Origin: Hyposmocoma kahamanoa
Lineage: Eukaryota > Arthropoda > Insecta > Lepidoptera > Cosmopterigidae
Direction: 5' to 3'
Length of the DNA: 64,000 nucleotides
Assembly (NCBI RefSeq): GCF_003589595.1
Contig: NW_020654229.1
Coordinates: forward strand, 6,462,485 to 6,526,484
The notes under the pieces are model-generated. The model was given only the letters and a program-made list of their open reading frames with translations. It did not search any database and had not been told where the DNA came from. Numbering within the stretch: position 1 is the stretch's first letter; each line of letters starts with the position of its first letter. The position numbers and the translations under genes were made by a program. Below, piece after piece: positions 56,801-63,398 of the stretch.

Positions 56801-59800
56801 ACCGGATTCATCTTCTAGTTTACTACCCACTTGTAGGGAGAAGGATTCCTTCAAATTTAAATGGGACCAATATTGAGGTACACTCTTTCCAACAAAAATA
56901 ATCATCAAAATCGGTTCACAAACCAGAGTTCCCGCATAACATAAATACAAAAAAATATATACATCGATTTGGGAACCTCCTCCTTTTTTGAAGTCGGTTA
57001 AAAAGGAGGATGTTTTCGATTCGACTATTTTGTGTGTGAAGTCGTTATCCGAGACTACGACTGCATGAAATTGATACTTAATATTAAGAGGGAGCAGAGG
57101 AAAAATTCTTCGATTTGATTTTAGGGGTATATCCACTTTAAAGTTAAAAATATAATATTGTATGAGTAACTACATGATATATTCAAGCATAGACACTAAT
57201 CAGAAATATAAAACAATAAAATTTCCTCGATAAATAAAAATCACGAAATGACCTCTAATTTTCAAATTTTTTCGATTCAACCTCGAAATGCTACAGGTTA
57301 TTAGGACAAAAATTAGATAATTAATTATATTTATGCATGATCGAGAACTGTCACTACGGATTTTTTTTAATCCCTTTAGTTTTAGAGTTATTCCGCTAAA
57401 ACGAATTTGGTACTTTTAATGCGCAAAATTCAACATCTCCTGTCGCATGTCACGCGAACTTCAGGCATATATTTGTCTCACAAATGTGGGCGAAGCCAAC
57501 GTCAAAACTTTTTTGGCATGCTCCCTCTTAATAATTAATAATGGTTCATTACGCCTTCACGCACATACTGCAAACATGCAATGAACCTGTTAGCAGCCTT
57601 AGGATGGCAAATTAGGGAACGAATCCCGTGACACGTACATGTAATTCCACAAACTTTTCAGGTCGGATTTTTTTACATATTGTACCTTCGATAATAAAGT
57701 GACCAAACCCGAAAAGTAATTTTTGAAAAACTGATAAAGTCGTCATCATCGTCCACTGCTGAACGTAGGCCTCCCCCAATGATGAAGTAGATACCTCTTG
57801 TTAACACTACGCCAACATTATTTTTTGGTCATTTTCTGTTATTTTTGTAAACGGCCATATTTATTTATTAATAGTATGCTCCCCGAATTTTGTGAAAAAA
57901 AAAGGAAACAAAAACTAATTACTTATGACACCCGTCAATTGTTTCGGATTCGGGCTGGCCAATCAGAGCGCAGTTGTCACCGTAATGATTTGGCAGAATA
58001 GTTTTCAAATAAATGACATTTCTGATAAAATTATATTTGATACAATTATAACATTTTTTAAATAAGTGTCGGCAGCGGCGGTGTTTCGGCCGCGCGAGCG
58101 CGACCCTAACACGAGTTTGTATATCGGTGTTTGTTTTTACAAAAACCGTAACAAAGGCGCTTTATAAGTTTCCGGAACTGGCCACTTACATAAACTATAT
58201 TTAAAAAGTAATTACATTTGAAAATGGAACTCTTTGACTGTAGAAGACAGTTTGTTTCATCTGACTGTCACTTATTTTTACATTGTGGCGTCATTTTAAA
58301 AATTGGTTGTCTACATCACCATGGATTTAACGCGTGAAAATTTTCGTAGTATGATTTTCTACAACTGTAAGTGTAATTGAACAGCTCAGCGGAGCTTCCC
58401 TCGGCTTCAAACTGCTTTTGGCGATGAAGCACTATGCAAGACGACTATTTATAGCTGGTTTGCAGAATTCAAACGCGGTCGTATGAATCTCAGTGACGAA
58501 TTTCGTGGTGGTTGCCCGTCCACTGGTGTGAACAACAAAAACATCGATGCTGTGCGCCGTATGATCATGCATAGGCATGAGTCAAATGCAATGAATACTA
58601 CACAAACATTTGGGTGTGAAAAAACTGTGCTCTCGGTGGATCCCACATAATTTGACTGAGGTTCAAAACACGGATCGCGTCAATTGGTGCAATGCCATGC
58701 GCTTACCAGATTCAACGAAGGGGCATCAAATTTGGTGTGGGGCATAGTAACAGGTGACGAAATATGGATTTATAGTTACGATCCCAAAACAAAGCAGCAA
58801 TCGGGACTATGGGTCTTTCGAGATGAGCCGAAACCAACCAAAGTGGCGCGCGTGCCTCTAAGCGGATGATTGCTTCTATTTTTAATAAAACGACACGTGG
58901 CTACTGTTGCTTTGGAGAATCGTTGTACCGTGAATAGTGATTGGTACACGACCATTTATTTGCCGGAAGTTATTGACAAACTCCGCAAAAATAACCGTAA
59001 ACGCCGTATCATCTTGCACTACGATAATGCCAGTTTTCACATGGCCAGACAGACAAATGAATTTTTGAAAGTGAACAACGTTGACCTTATGAGCCATCCC
59101 GTGTAGTCCCGACCTGGCACCTTGTGACTTTTATTTATTTCCAAAAATTAAGAACCAGTTACGCGGTCAACGATTTTCATCACCTGAAGAGGCTATCGAA
59201 GAATATGAAAAATATGTTTTAGAGATTGTCACGGAGGATAAATGTTTTCAAAATTAGTTCATTCGTATGAAAAAGTGCATTAACGCTAACGGAGAATATT
59301 TTGAGAAACAATAAATTTATTTCTGACCTTATATAGTATTTTTTTCTTATTAATTCCGGAAACTTATAGTGTGCCTCACGTATACAAATACTTTTTTTCA
59401 AAGCAAAAAATAAAATAACGTATTTTCTATAGTAATCAAATTTTTATCAGTTCGATCAGGCGCTCCGATTGTACGCACGCGCACGCTTCCATATTGTGTG
59501 TGCGTAGTGAAACTGGCGACGTCAGAAATTGACAAATTATTTTTTTAAATAAAACATCTTTAAATATAAAGGCACTATCTAACTTTTGTCGCCTATCTAT
59601 GTCACCACTGCTGAGGCTGGACGGCACGCTGGTCTACATTGCAGAAGACAAGGCAAATCTTTTTGTCTGAATCTAATCTTACCTCAGGCTGGCTGCACTA
59701 TGGCGCAAATTCGCTTACGCCAAAAAGAGGTACTTAGAACTCTGTGTAATCTAGACGTGAATAAAGCTAGCAGGCCAGATGGAATCCCAGTACTAGTCTT

Positions 59801-62800
59801 ACGTAACTGTGCGCCTGAGTTGTCTCCTGGTCTCACACGCCTACGCCTGTACCGCCTCTCACTTACTGAGACTGGTGTAGTTCCCAGGTCGTGGAAGCTT
59901 GCAAACGTGCAACTAGACCGCTGTTAGACGCGCTAGCTGCTCACGAGACGGACGCTCTGGACACTTGCAACCGGGGCAGACAAACATGTCCGTCTCCACC
60001 ACAAACCTCAGCGAGTCCATACCCAAGTAAAGTAAAGGCGTATGATTGGCGGAGGACTTGGTCCGACCGCCCGCTGTACCCTGGTCTTGCCGTAGAGCCC
60101 GTAGTCTCTCCGGAAAACCCTATCTCTCGGCTCAGTAGATAGGGACACACACACCGGGACAGTTGCTTCAGCTGTAACAAGCACAAATCCGGTCGTGCAT
60201 GGAGTACTGCTGCCACCTTTAGGATGGTTCTGCTAGATATCAACTGGCCACCTTGGATTCAATTGATAACCGTGCCAAGAAGCTTATAGGTGACTCGGAA
60301 TTAGTGGAGGCGAAGCTCCAGAGCCTTCAACACCGCCGTAAAGTTGCCAGCTTATCTGAATTTTACAGGATACATCATGGAGAGTGTGCGATGGAATTAT
60401 ACGATTTAATTCCGCCTTCCCCTTTCCATCTTTCCACCGGGGAACTAGGCGTAGACTTGGGTTCCATCTGTATGTTGTGGATAATCCAAAGATTCGCACG
60501 AAGCGTTACGGTTCCACATTTATATGGCGAACGGCTTTGGGTTGAAATTCCCTGCCTGCAGACTTGTTCCCTGAACGTTATACCAATTTATAACCTTTTC
60601 ACGGCGAAAGTGAATAGGCATTCATCCATCGTCGACTTCATCGTCACTTTCCACCAGGTGAGATGGAGGTCAAATGAAAAACTTACATTTTATAAAAAAA
60701 AAGTTATCTTAGAAAAGTCATTTTCTGGCGTCGCCATTTTCACATACACAATACGGAAGCGTGCGCGTGAGTACGATCGGAGCGCCTGATCGAACTGAAC
60801 GACGCGCCAATTGCATTTGTCGGCGTTGGCGGCGCGAGGAAAAAGTTCGGCGGCGGCGGCGCGCCGGCGCGACGCTCATGTTTATATCAGAGTGGTTTTC
60901 CATTTTTTTTTTGTTAGGCGTGTATTATCGAGGGGGGTAATGATATCTCAGTAAAATCAGGGTTATCTTAATTACTTCTCTTATTATTCTTACGAGTAAT
61001 TTAACAATAATTGCCTCCGTGGCCGAACGGTTACCATGCCGGACTGCCACGCAGAAGTTCCAGGTTTGATTCCCGGGCCGGGAGAAATATGTGTATGGCC
61101 TACATTTATTTCTCTCGTGAGTTTGGGTGTAATTTGTGGTTGTCTATGTGTGTGTCCATGGCACCCGCGACACAGGGTTTCCCCAATGCGGGGCTATGTT
61201 GAGTATGCGTTTTCAAAGTCAAAGTCAAAGATTATTTATTCCATAGGTAAAATAAATTTACACTTGAAAACGGCACACTTAAGCTACTGCTCGTTCACTA
61301 CGCTGACCTCCCTGAGAAGAACGAGCAAGAAACTCTAGGGATTGCTCTTTTCAAATAAACTTAAATGCTATGGAATACACTTTGAATCAAATTTGTGTGG
61401 ATTCTGGAGCCATGTCGTCTTTCCATACATCTTTATCTAACACGTAGTCTTCAATTTTGTAATATGATTTTTCGATCAAAATGTTTTTAATGTAGTTTTT
61501 AAACTTAGGAAATGATAAACTTAATTACTATTTAAAACGTTATTTTAAACGGTATTTTAAACGTTATTACTATTATTATTATTATTATTTCACAATCACT
61601 AACTGAAGGAAACAATAAAGGATGGCTATTATTAATTAAGATTCGAAATAACGTTCACCAAACACGTGAGTGACAACTGCTCAAGATGGCCCCAGTGCTC
61701 GGTGTTTTTTCTACTCACGGAAGAAAGAAACGATGGAAGTGCCGTATGCCTCGATTAGTATCAGAACCGGTGTCGCCAAAACTCACACATTCTTAATTAC
61801 AAACAGTACAAAAACTTGATAATGATTGGTCGTAGTTTCAAATTTCAAAAGAAATAACAAATTCTGGATTGTTAATATACTTTAAACTTTACCCTGTTGG
61901 CATATCGTTGAAAGTTCAATACAGTGTGTTAGGGCACGCACTGTACAAACTTTAAGGGGGTGTTTAGTATTCAATATTATGTGAAATGTATATGTGGCCT
62001 AATTCGGTTATACTTTTTGCAATCAGTTCCAACTTTATAGTTGGGAAATAAGTAGTTTTTTCTTTTCTTTTTATATATAATTAAGTTTGTTTGATAGTTG
62101 AATGGTGTTTGCATACATAACATAATATTATCAATTAATTATAAATAAATTATAAATAAATTAACAATAGGTATAGATATAGTTAAGCATCACACATTTT
62201 GTCGCATCATAAATTCTTTGTACGCATATTGCGAATTTAAATAAGTCAATGTTTTTGTAGTATTAGTTTAGTGCGCCTGTGACGCACTCCCTGGGCTCCG
62301 CATAATACCAGCGACGTGGCTGTTCTCAGCCACGGCACATGCTGAGCGGTGCCCATTCAGTATCAGTAATTTTAGTTTTTAAATTATTTTTATGTACATA
62401 TAATTTAAAGGTACTGAATAAATGTTTCTTTCTTTCTTTCTTTCTTTCTAAAAACACTAATACATGTGGGGTCAAAACTCAACTCCGTTGTCGTGTTTTC
62501 AAGAACAGCTGAAATACTTTAAAATTCATACATAAAAACAGTACCTTAATTTGGTTATTTTAGGATTAAATTACAAAAACTTAGTTTTTTTGGCAGTTTT
62601 TTTTGGTAAAAATTTACATTCATTATTTTTATTAGGTAATCCCTCACTTTTTTATGTACATGACAGATATTTTATTCAATTGCCGCTAATCTTAGCTTTC
62701 CGAAAAAATATTTTTTATGTTCGTACTGCTTTTACTTCTCATAATATGATAATTTTAGAACAAACGTTTAGCAAACTAAGTATAAAAAATCAAAATGGCT

Positions 62801-63398
62801 GCCATTCCTAGGGAGTCGAGTTTTGACCCCACATGTATTAGTGTTTTTCACATAATATTGAATACTAAACACCCCCTTAAAGTTCGTACAGTGCGTGCCC
62901 TAACACACTGTATAATGAATACCTATTATTATTGCAAGAATGTAAAATACCACCATGGGAAATATGTTTGGTGCAGCTATCATTTTCTCACTTCTAAAAC
63001 GGCACAATAAGGCCTTTTTCTAGGATTTTAGAGAATTTGCACGAAAGATTGACACAACCGTACCATACAAAGCGAAAATGACGGACTGAACTCACATAGG
63101 TCTTTCGAGACCTGTAGTTGGCACGTGTCAGACGCTAACCAACCACTTCTACTGTATTTATCATTCTGTGGTTCTACTGTAGGTGGTAGGTAGTGCTAGA
63201 ATCGTTTTAATGACAACCATCGAGTAGATATGACACACATATTTTAAGTTTATTTCAGTACATATTTTCAATAATGTTTTATTTATTTACGTGTTCCCCC
63301 TACAGGAAACAAGCTGTCTATCATAAGGTGCATAACCTATGTGGACTAGACAAGAGCAACGAATGGTTTACTTGCAAATTTTGCGGTAAGAAAGTCAA
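32719..63398 (+). CDS. ZAD C2H2 zinc-finger protein, eleven exons, continues past window
   Basis: Exons 32719-32823, 38342-38476, 40119-40274, 42181-42583, 44691-44854, 48193-48378, 51698-51828, 54017-54138, 55738-55829, 56538-56677 and 63306-63398. Every border has GT/AG and phases agree throughout (1727 nt, 575 complete codons so far). The product has an N-terminal ZAD with CRAC and CQEC zinc pairs, a linker with basic (KRKRK) and acidic runs, then at least six C2H2 fingers with a seventh started. In insects ZAD fingers are dimerising nuclear DNA-binding proteins, often regulatory or chromatin-bound. The specific target is unknown. The start is the Met four residues before CRAC. Introns are full of transposons. 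Confidence 0.88.
33011..33134 (+). repeat. Two consecutive LINE 3' hairpin tails
   Basis: GGCATTGGCGGATTTATCGA (about 33017) and ACATTGGCGAAATCATCGAT (about 33074) each lead to a GAAGAAGAA-type tail, one after the other. They look like two independent truncated insertions, the second into the tail of the first. Confidence 0.6.
33315..33590 (+). repeat. Dispersed repeat (ACAGGCACATGG family), copy 4
   Basis: Long copy from GTAGAGCACCTTGTGAAAG to CACGACTTGTTCATCCTG. In intron 1 of the ZAD gene. Confidence 0.65.
33640..33925 (-). mobile_element. tRNA-headed SINE (CACTGCTGGGC family), copy 2
   Basis: The minus-strand head GGCCATGGTAGCCAAATGC, the anticodon arm CTGCCTCTCAAGCAG (CUC, Glu-like) and the B-box GGGTTTGAATCC are clear. 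The body contains the same TTCCTTCACTGAAAA block as the copy at 9195. Confidence 0.75.
33930..34865. other. Intron stretch without recognised gene
   Basis: AT-rich, with CAGGTCCCATGGTCA and its inverse near 34230-34270 forming a short palindrome. Confidence 0.35.
34870..37318 (+). pseudogene. 5'-truncated, decayed LINE (endonuclease to 3' end)
   Basis: The endonuclease C-terminal half is at 34834-35613 (ILGDFNAHP, RWLDHCVV, WSDYLPL). Reverse transcriptase is at 36032-36679 (RPISLATVVAKVLDSLI, QFGFRPGLST, FLDLSKAFD, then HIDGDMVLL). The C-terminal part is at 36803-37156. The catalytic YADD is lost in a short deletion before DMVLL, and frames shift several times. The 3' end carries TTGGCGAAATCGTCG/CGACGGAGCCA plus a GTTGAA repeat tail. 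Confidence 0.8.
37768..38222 (+). mobile_element. Harbinger-like MITE with remnant start codon, copy 1
   Basis: Ends GGGCGCGTTCAAATTAGCC and GGCTAATTTGAAAGCGCC are inverted. Inside, ATGGATTCTGACGAAGAA encodes MDSDEE, like the N-terminus of Harbinger nuclease-type proteins, then degenerates. The right end lies about 120 bp before exon 2 of the ZAD gene. A second copy is at 54486. Confidence 0.65.
38342..38476 (+). CDS. ZAD gene exon 2
   Basis: The acceptor CCGTCTGCAG is followed by MHPEDGYPMYFCQECRSHIR: the second ZAD cysteine pair and the long helix that mediates dimerisation. 45 codons; donor GTAGGT; phase 0 on both sides. It joins exon 1 to give complete ZAD spacing. Confidence 0.88.
38480..39098. 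other. Intron 2 start, no repeat recognised
   Basis: It includes ACGATAATAATAATAAC and sequence without clear family membership. Confidence 0.35.
39100..39575. mobile_element. TIR element (AACCGACTTC family), copy 1
   Basis: It starts AATAACCGACCTCAAA and ends TTTTGAAGTCGGTTAAAAA. Inside are AAAATCGGTTCACAAATACC and GTCGAATTGAGAACCTCC, as in the copies at 53402 and 56721. Confidence 0.75.
39647..39819. mobile_element. MITE (GGTCGTATTCC family), copy 4
   Basis: Inverted full-length copy with a CACAG duplication (39642-39646 and 39820-39824). The first base pair of the left end is changed (AGTCG). Confidence 0.82.
39839..40060 (+). mobile_element. tRNA-Gly-headed SINE, copy 2
   Basis: Complete head and body with a (TTA)n tail, about 15 bp downstream of the MITE and about 60 bp before exon 3. 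Confidence 0.85.
40119..40274 (+). CDS. ZAD gene exon 3
   Basis: Acceptor CTTTGCAG, then VTFKDIQQVDRKKTNLVSPY onward, 52 codons. Donor GTCAGT at 40275. A linker without a recognised domain, phase 0 on both sides. Confidence 0.8.
40280..41020. other. Intron 3 stretch without recognised gene
   Basis: AT-rich, no family identified. Confidence 0.35.
41022..41504. mobile_element. TIR element (CATCGAGTATATAACC family), copy 1
   Basis: The left end CATCGAGTATATAACCAG and the right end ATTATATACTCGATG are inverted. The interior has CTCCGATTG and ATTGACGGGTGTC. A second copy at 48423 is split by a LINE. Confidence 0.75.
41974..42173 (+). mobile_element. tRNA-Gly-headed SINE, 5'-truncated copy 3
   Basis: It begins at the anticodon arm (CTGCCACGCAGAGG). 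The tail GTTATTATTATTAATATATT runs into the exon 4 acceptor at 42180, so the SINE supplies or replaces the pyrimidine-rich part of the splice site. Confidence 0.85.
42181..42583 (+). CDS. ZAD gene exon 4
   Basis: The largest exon, 134 codons plus one base. Acceptor ATTTTTACAG; donor GTAAGT. Basic start (VERKRKSEK) and strongly acidic end (EEEQKIEEQKEVNEEKE), a typical disordered linker. A SINE tail lies immediately upstream (see 41974). Confidence 0.85.
42862..42970 (-). repeat. 3' end of the 34870-type LINE
   Basis: Reverse complement of 37195-37318, including the CGTCG/CGACG hairpin and the TTGAAG repeat tail. Confidence 0.75.
43100..43559. mobile_element. Family B element with two inverted tRNA-like arms (copy 3)
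   Basis: The arms 43100-43230 (minus sense) and 43421-43559 (plus sense) are inverted copies, each carrying the tRNA-like unit (GGCTTAGTTGGTATGGCGTC, GGTTCGAATCC) and the terminal AATACAAAGATCGAACAC. A centre of about 190 bp includes a 16-bp stem palindrome. This doubled form differs from copy 1, which has one tRNA-like unit. Confidence 0.75.
43230..43266. repeat. 16-bp stem palindrome
   Basis: CGCTATTCACTGTATT and its exact complement flank a TAATT loop at the junction of the left tRNA-like arm of family B copy 3. Confidence 0.85.
43610..44335. other. Intron 4 stretch without recognised gene
   Basis: No family identified. Confidence 0.3.
44336..44508 (+). mobile_element. Family B element, short copy 4
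   Basis: It begins with the TTGAATTGATATTCAA palindrome and has the tRNA-like unit from GCTTAGTTGGTATAGCGTC to GGTTCGAATCC-type B-box (here AGTTCGAATCC) and the right end GAGTGTTCGATCTTTG. Confidence 0.7.
44691..44854 (+). CDS. ZAD gene exon 5
   Basis: Acceptor ACATTTCAG; completes a Gly codon; 54 further codons. It contains PPKRKRKQITQKRKE, a likely nuclear-localisation signal. Donor GTATGT, phase 0 out. Confidence 0.85.
45368..46536. mobile_element. TIR element with TAGTCGTCACC ends and TA duplication
   Basis: Inverted ends of 33 bp (45368-45400 and 46504-46536) with four mismatches, inserted at TA inside family B copy 5. No transposase ORF. The interior has a tandem array at 46108-46226. 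Confidence 0.8.
46108..46226. repeat. Tandem repeat of ACTAGACATTATATA units
   Basis: AACTAGACATTATATAACTA and GACATTTGCATGCTA alternate about four times with irregular spacing. Confidence 0.75.
46548..46620 (+). mobile_element. 73-bp LINE 3' end with 10-bp target duplication
   Basis: CTTGACATTGGCGAAATC, hairpin, GGAGCCATAGC and a (GAA)n tail are flanked by AATAATTATA at 46538-46547 and 46621-46630. Confidence 0.85.
46776..46882 (+). mobile_element. tRNA-Gly-headed SINE, 3'-shortened copy 4
   Basis: The head is complete (CTGCCTCCGTGG to GGGCCGGGAG). After TATGGCCTAC it goes straight to a TTATTATTAT tail, missing the usual body. Confidence 0.8.
46885..48185. other. Intron 5 stretch without recognised gene
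   Basis: It contains a GC-rich island near 47780-47830 (GGTCGCGCGGGGGCCCGG). No ORF or known repeat was recognised. Confidence 0.35.
48193..48378 (+). CDS. ZAD gene exon 6 (finger 1)
   Basis: 62 codons after acceptor TGTCAACAG; donor GTATGT. It carries FKCSICLNTDF...H-X3-H, a C2H2 finger with 13 residues between the second Cys and first His. Confidence 0.87.
48423..49622. mobile_element. TIR element (CATCGAGTATATAACC family), copy 2, split by a LINE
   Basis: Left part 48423-48652 and right part about 49400-49622 align with 41022-41504, with the LINE end at 48655-49400 between them. Ends CATCGAGTATATAACCAG and CTATTTCTGGTTATAATACTG. Confidence 0.75.
48655..49400 (-). pseudogene. LINE 3' end with reverse-transcriptase C-terminus
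   Basis: The ORF at 49313-49035 (MTLPSLYIYETALFIRRHPQ then APKIYNKFPLQLR) is the characteristic tail of a non-LTR polymerase. Its 3' UTR with (AAT)n runs to about 48660. 5'-truncated insertion. Confidence 0.75.
49837..50098. mobile_element. MITE with CCGGACACTTAATTCGAGCC ends
   Basis: Inverted ends of about 37 bp (left near 49841-49877, right near 50060-50098) surround about 180 bp without ORF. TA-rich borders suggest a mariner-type duplication. Confidence 0.75.
50325..50550 (+). repeat. Dispersed repeat (ACAGGCACATGG family), copy 5
   Basis: GGTGAAATTACAGGCACA to CACACGACTTGTTCGTACC; ends in an A-rich stretch. Confidence 0.65.
50720..51040 (-). pseudogene. LINE 3' fragment with reverse-transcriptase C-terminus
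   Basis: The ORF at 51017-50742 (MGLHDLIRPSPFHHRGTRRS ... FRWRSAMEWNSLPADLFPE ... LDLFKARVNRH) is a typical CR1/jockey-like terminal part. The same protein region occurs in the fragment at 60300-60620. Confidence 0.8.
51060..51655 (+). mobile_element. Transposon remnant with THAP-like exon, copy 1
   Basis: It is the inverted counterpart of 61715-63112. Shared blocks include GTTGAAAGTTCAA, ACTCACGCATTC-type, GGCACTTCCAT and AAGGTCTTT-type ends. A 39-codon THAP-like start lies at 51152. Its right end is about 40 bp before ZAD exon 7. Confidence 0.6.
51152..51271 (+). pseudogene. THAP-domain fragment
   Basis: MPFCAVLECKND with C-X4-C, followed by ISCHRKV, looks like the start of a THAP DNA-binding domain (C2CH), as found in P-element-type transposases. 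It stops after 39 codons. Short, so tentative. Confidence 0.4.
51698..51828 (+). CDS. ZAD gene exon 7 (finger 2 and start of finger 3)
   Basis: Acceptor CTACTTTCAG; donor GTGAGT; leaves in phase 2. Finger 2 is CEICKRRFRTEEELTKH-X4-H. Finger 3 starts YECNTCGKKYSTT and is completed in exon 8. Confidence 0.9.
52005..52300 (+). repeat. Dispersed repeat (ACAGGCACATGG family), copy 6
   Basis: Long copy from GAGCTCCTTGTGAAAGAG to CACGACTTGTTAGTCC. Confidence 0.65.
52310..53210. other. Intron 7 stretch without recognised gene
   Basis: AT-rich, nothing identified. Confidence 0.3.
53217..53857. mobile_element. TIR elements (AACCGACTTC family), partial plus near-full copy
   Basis: 53217-53385 is a partial copy (GTACCCTCTTTCCAATAAAA, AAAATCGGTTCACAAATACC). 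53402-53857 is a near-complete one ending TTTGAAGTCGGTTAAAA. Confidence 0.7.
54017..54138 (+). CDS. ZAD gene exon 8 (end of finger 3)
   Basis: Acceptor AATTTTCAG; donor GTTAGT. It completes finger 3 as CDLVNCFVQH, where Cys sits at the usual first His position (C2-C-H ligand set). The remaining 28 residues are linker. Confidence 0.8.
54140..54484. other. Intron 8 start
   Basis: GGGTGGATTGAAAAGTTCGC near 54411 looks like one end of a mariner-type element; no partner end was found. Confidence 0.35.
54486..55003 (+). mobile_element. Harbinger-like MITE, copy 2
   Basis: It shares GACTCAGTTACACGATGGAT and GAAGAAACATTACTTTTAC with 37768-38222. The right end is GGCGCTTATTTGAACGTGCC. The left end is GC-rich and not cleanly defined. 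It holds a G homopolymer run near 54721. Confidence 0.65.
55090..55460 (+). repeat. Retroposon-like block with AATAAA and (TCTA)n tail
   Basis: CCAAATAAACGTTTATC is followed by TCTATCTATCTA at 55438-55450. Ends of this form occur with other retroposons here (compare 62418-62450). Confidence 0.45.
55738..55829 (+). CDS. ZAD gene exon 9 (finger 4)
   Basis: Acceptor TTGTGACAG; donor GTAAGT. VKCDDCNIGFEKFHQLTAHL with H-X3-H, a canonical C2H2 finger. Confidence 0.87.
55943..56107 (-). mobile_element. tRNA-Gly-headed SINE, diverged copy 5
   Basis: Reverse orientation, with deletions in head and body (CCATGGAGGCAG, GGCCCGGGATACG). Confidence 0.75.
56191..56250 (-). repeat. LINE 3'-terminal hairpin fragment
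   Basis: CTTCTTCTTCTTTTAAATG then TATGGCCCCATCG and GATAATTTCGCC: the shared hairpin and (GAA)n tail in reverse. Confidence 0.6.
56538..56677 (+). CDS. ZAD gene exon 10 (finger 5, start of finger 6)
   Basis: Acceptor TTTTTTCAG; donor GTAAGT; leaves in phase 2. Finger 5 is CDICHLKFTKRNKLSTH-X4-H; finger 6 begins YICNLCNVIFMNR. Confidence 0.9.
56721..57005. mobile_element. TIR element (AACCGACTTC family), copy 3
   Basis: Starts GTAACCGACTTCAAAAG and ends TTTTGAAGTCGGTTAAAAA, 285 bp. It lies about 45 bp after exon 10. A further partial copy in reverse is at 57600-57678. Confidence 0.75.
57078..57538. mobile_element. MITE with AAGAGGGAGCA ends
   Basis: TTAATATTAAGAGGGAGCA (57078) and TGCTCCCTCTTAATAATTAA (about 57519-57538) are inverted around 420 bp without a significant ORF. 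Confidence 0.6.
57905..58020 (-). mobile_element. Fragment of the CATCGAGTATATAACC TIR family
   Basis: GACACCCGTCAATTGTTTCG and CCAATCAGAGCGCAGTTG match the left interior of the copies at 41022 and 48423 in reverse. Confidence 0.65.
58158..59375 (+). pseudogene. Mariner transposon with broken transposase
   Basis: Inverted ends (TATAAGTTTCCGGAA near 58164, TTCCGGAAACTTATA near 59356) enclose a transposase starting MDLTRENFRSMIFYN at 58321. Readable motifs are FGDEALCKTTIYSWFAEFKR, TGDEIWIYSYDPKTKQQS, HYDNASFHMARQT and DLAPCDFYLFPK, consistent with D,D34D. Stop codons, frame shifts and a missing segment (after TFGCEKTVLS) make it inactive. In intron 10 of the ZAD gene. Confidence 0.85.
59448..60797. 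mobile_element. TIR element enclosing a LINE fragment
   Basis: Inverted ends of about 80 bp (CAGTTCGATCAGGCGCTCCG and its complement; further GCACGCGCACGCTTCC) bound the block. Inside, 59600-60690 is LINE-derived. Either the LINE landed inside the element or the element captured it. Confidence 0.7.
59600..60690 (+). pseudogene. LINE fragment with internal deletion
   Basis: 59586-59927 encodes the start of a reverse transcriptase (LCNLDVNKASRPDGIPVLVL). 60253-60660 encodes the C-terminal part (VEAKLQSLQHRRKVASLSEF, IPPSPFHLSTGELGV, NLFTAKVNRHSS). The catalytic centre between them is missing. Confidence 0.75.
61012..61212 (+). mobile_element. tRNA-Gly-headed SINE, copy 6
   Basis: Complete head (TGCCTCCGTGGCCGAACGG) and body to GGGGCTATGTTGAGTATGCG. 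The B-box has one change (GGTTTGATTCC). Confidence 0.85.
61213..61440 (-). repeat. LINE 3' tail (GTCAAAGTCAAAG family)
   Basis: AAGTCAAAGTCAAAGATTAT followed by ATTCCATAGGTAAAATAAAT looks like the 3' UTR of a minus-strand LINE. Confidence 0.5.
61922..62910. mobile_element. Long-TIR MITE with TA duplication
   Basis: Ends CAGTGTGTTAGGGCACGCAC and the complement, TIR of about 110 bp, TA on both sides (61920-61921 and 62911-62912). The left TIR is split by a retroposon at 61987-62450. Confidence 0.85.
61987..62450 (+). mobile_element. Retroposon inside the MITE arm
   Basis: The segment ends GGTACTGAATAAATG followed by (TTTC)n and interrupts the left TIR exactly: GTGAAA before it and AAAACACTAATACATG after it are contiguous in the right arm. 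No ORF. Confidence 0.75.
63306..63398 (+). CDS. ZAD gene exon 11 (end of finger 6, start of finger 7)
   Basis: Acceptor CCCCCTACAG; donor GTGAGT; leaves in phase 2. It completes finger 6 (KQAVYHKVH, His pair two apart) and opens finger 7 with FTCKFCGKKVK. Further exons must lie beyond 64000. Confidence 0.85.

Larger units (their letters stand above)
61715..63112 (-). mobile_element. Transposon remnant with THAP-like relative, copy 2, carrying a nested MITE
   Basis: 61715-61919 plus 62913-63112 together match 51060-51655 in reverse. The MITE at 61922-62910 sits between them. The THAP-like frame is disrupted here. Confidence 0.7.

Noticed and set aside
60718..60903. Arg-rich 61-codon minus-strand ORF
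   Set aside because: It comes from GC-rich repeats and the right TIR of the element at 59448; no evidence of a gene.
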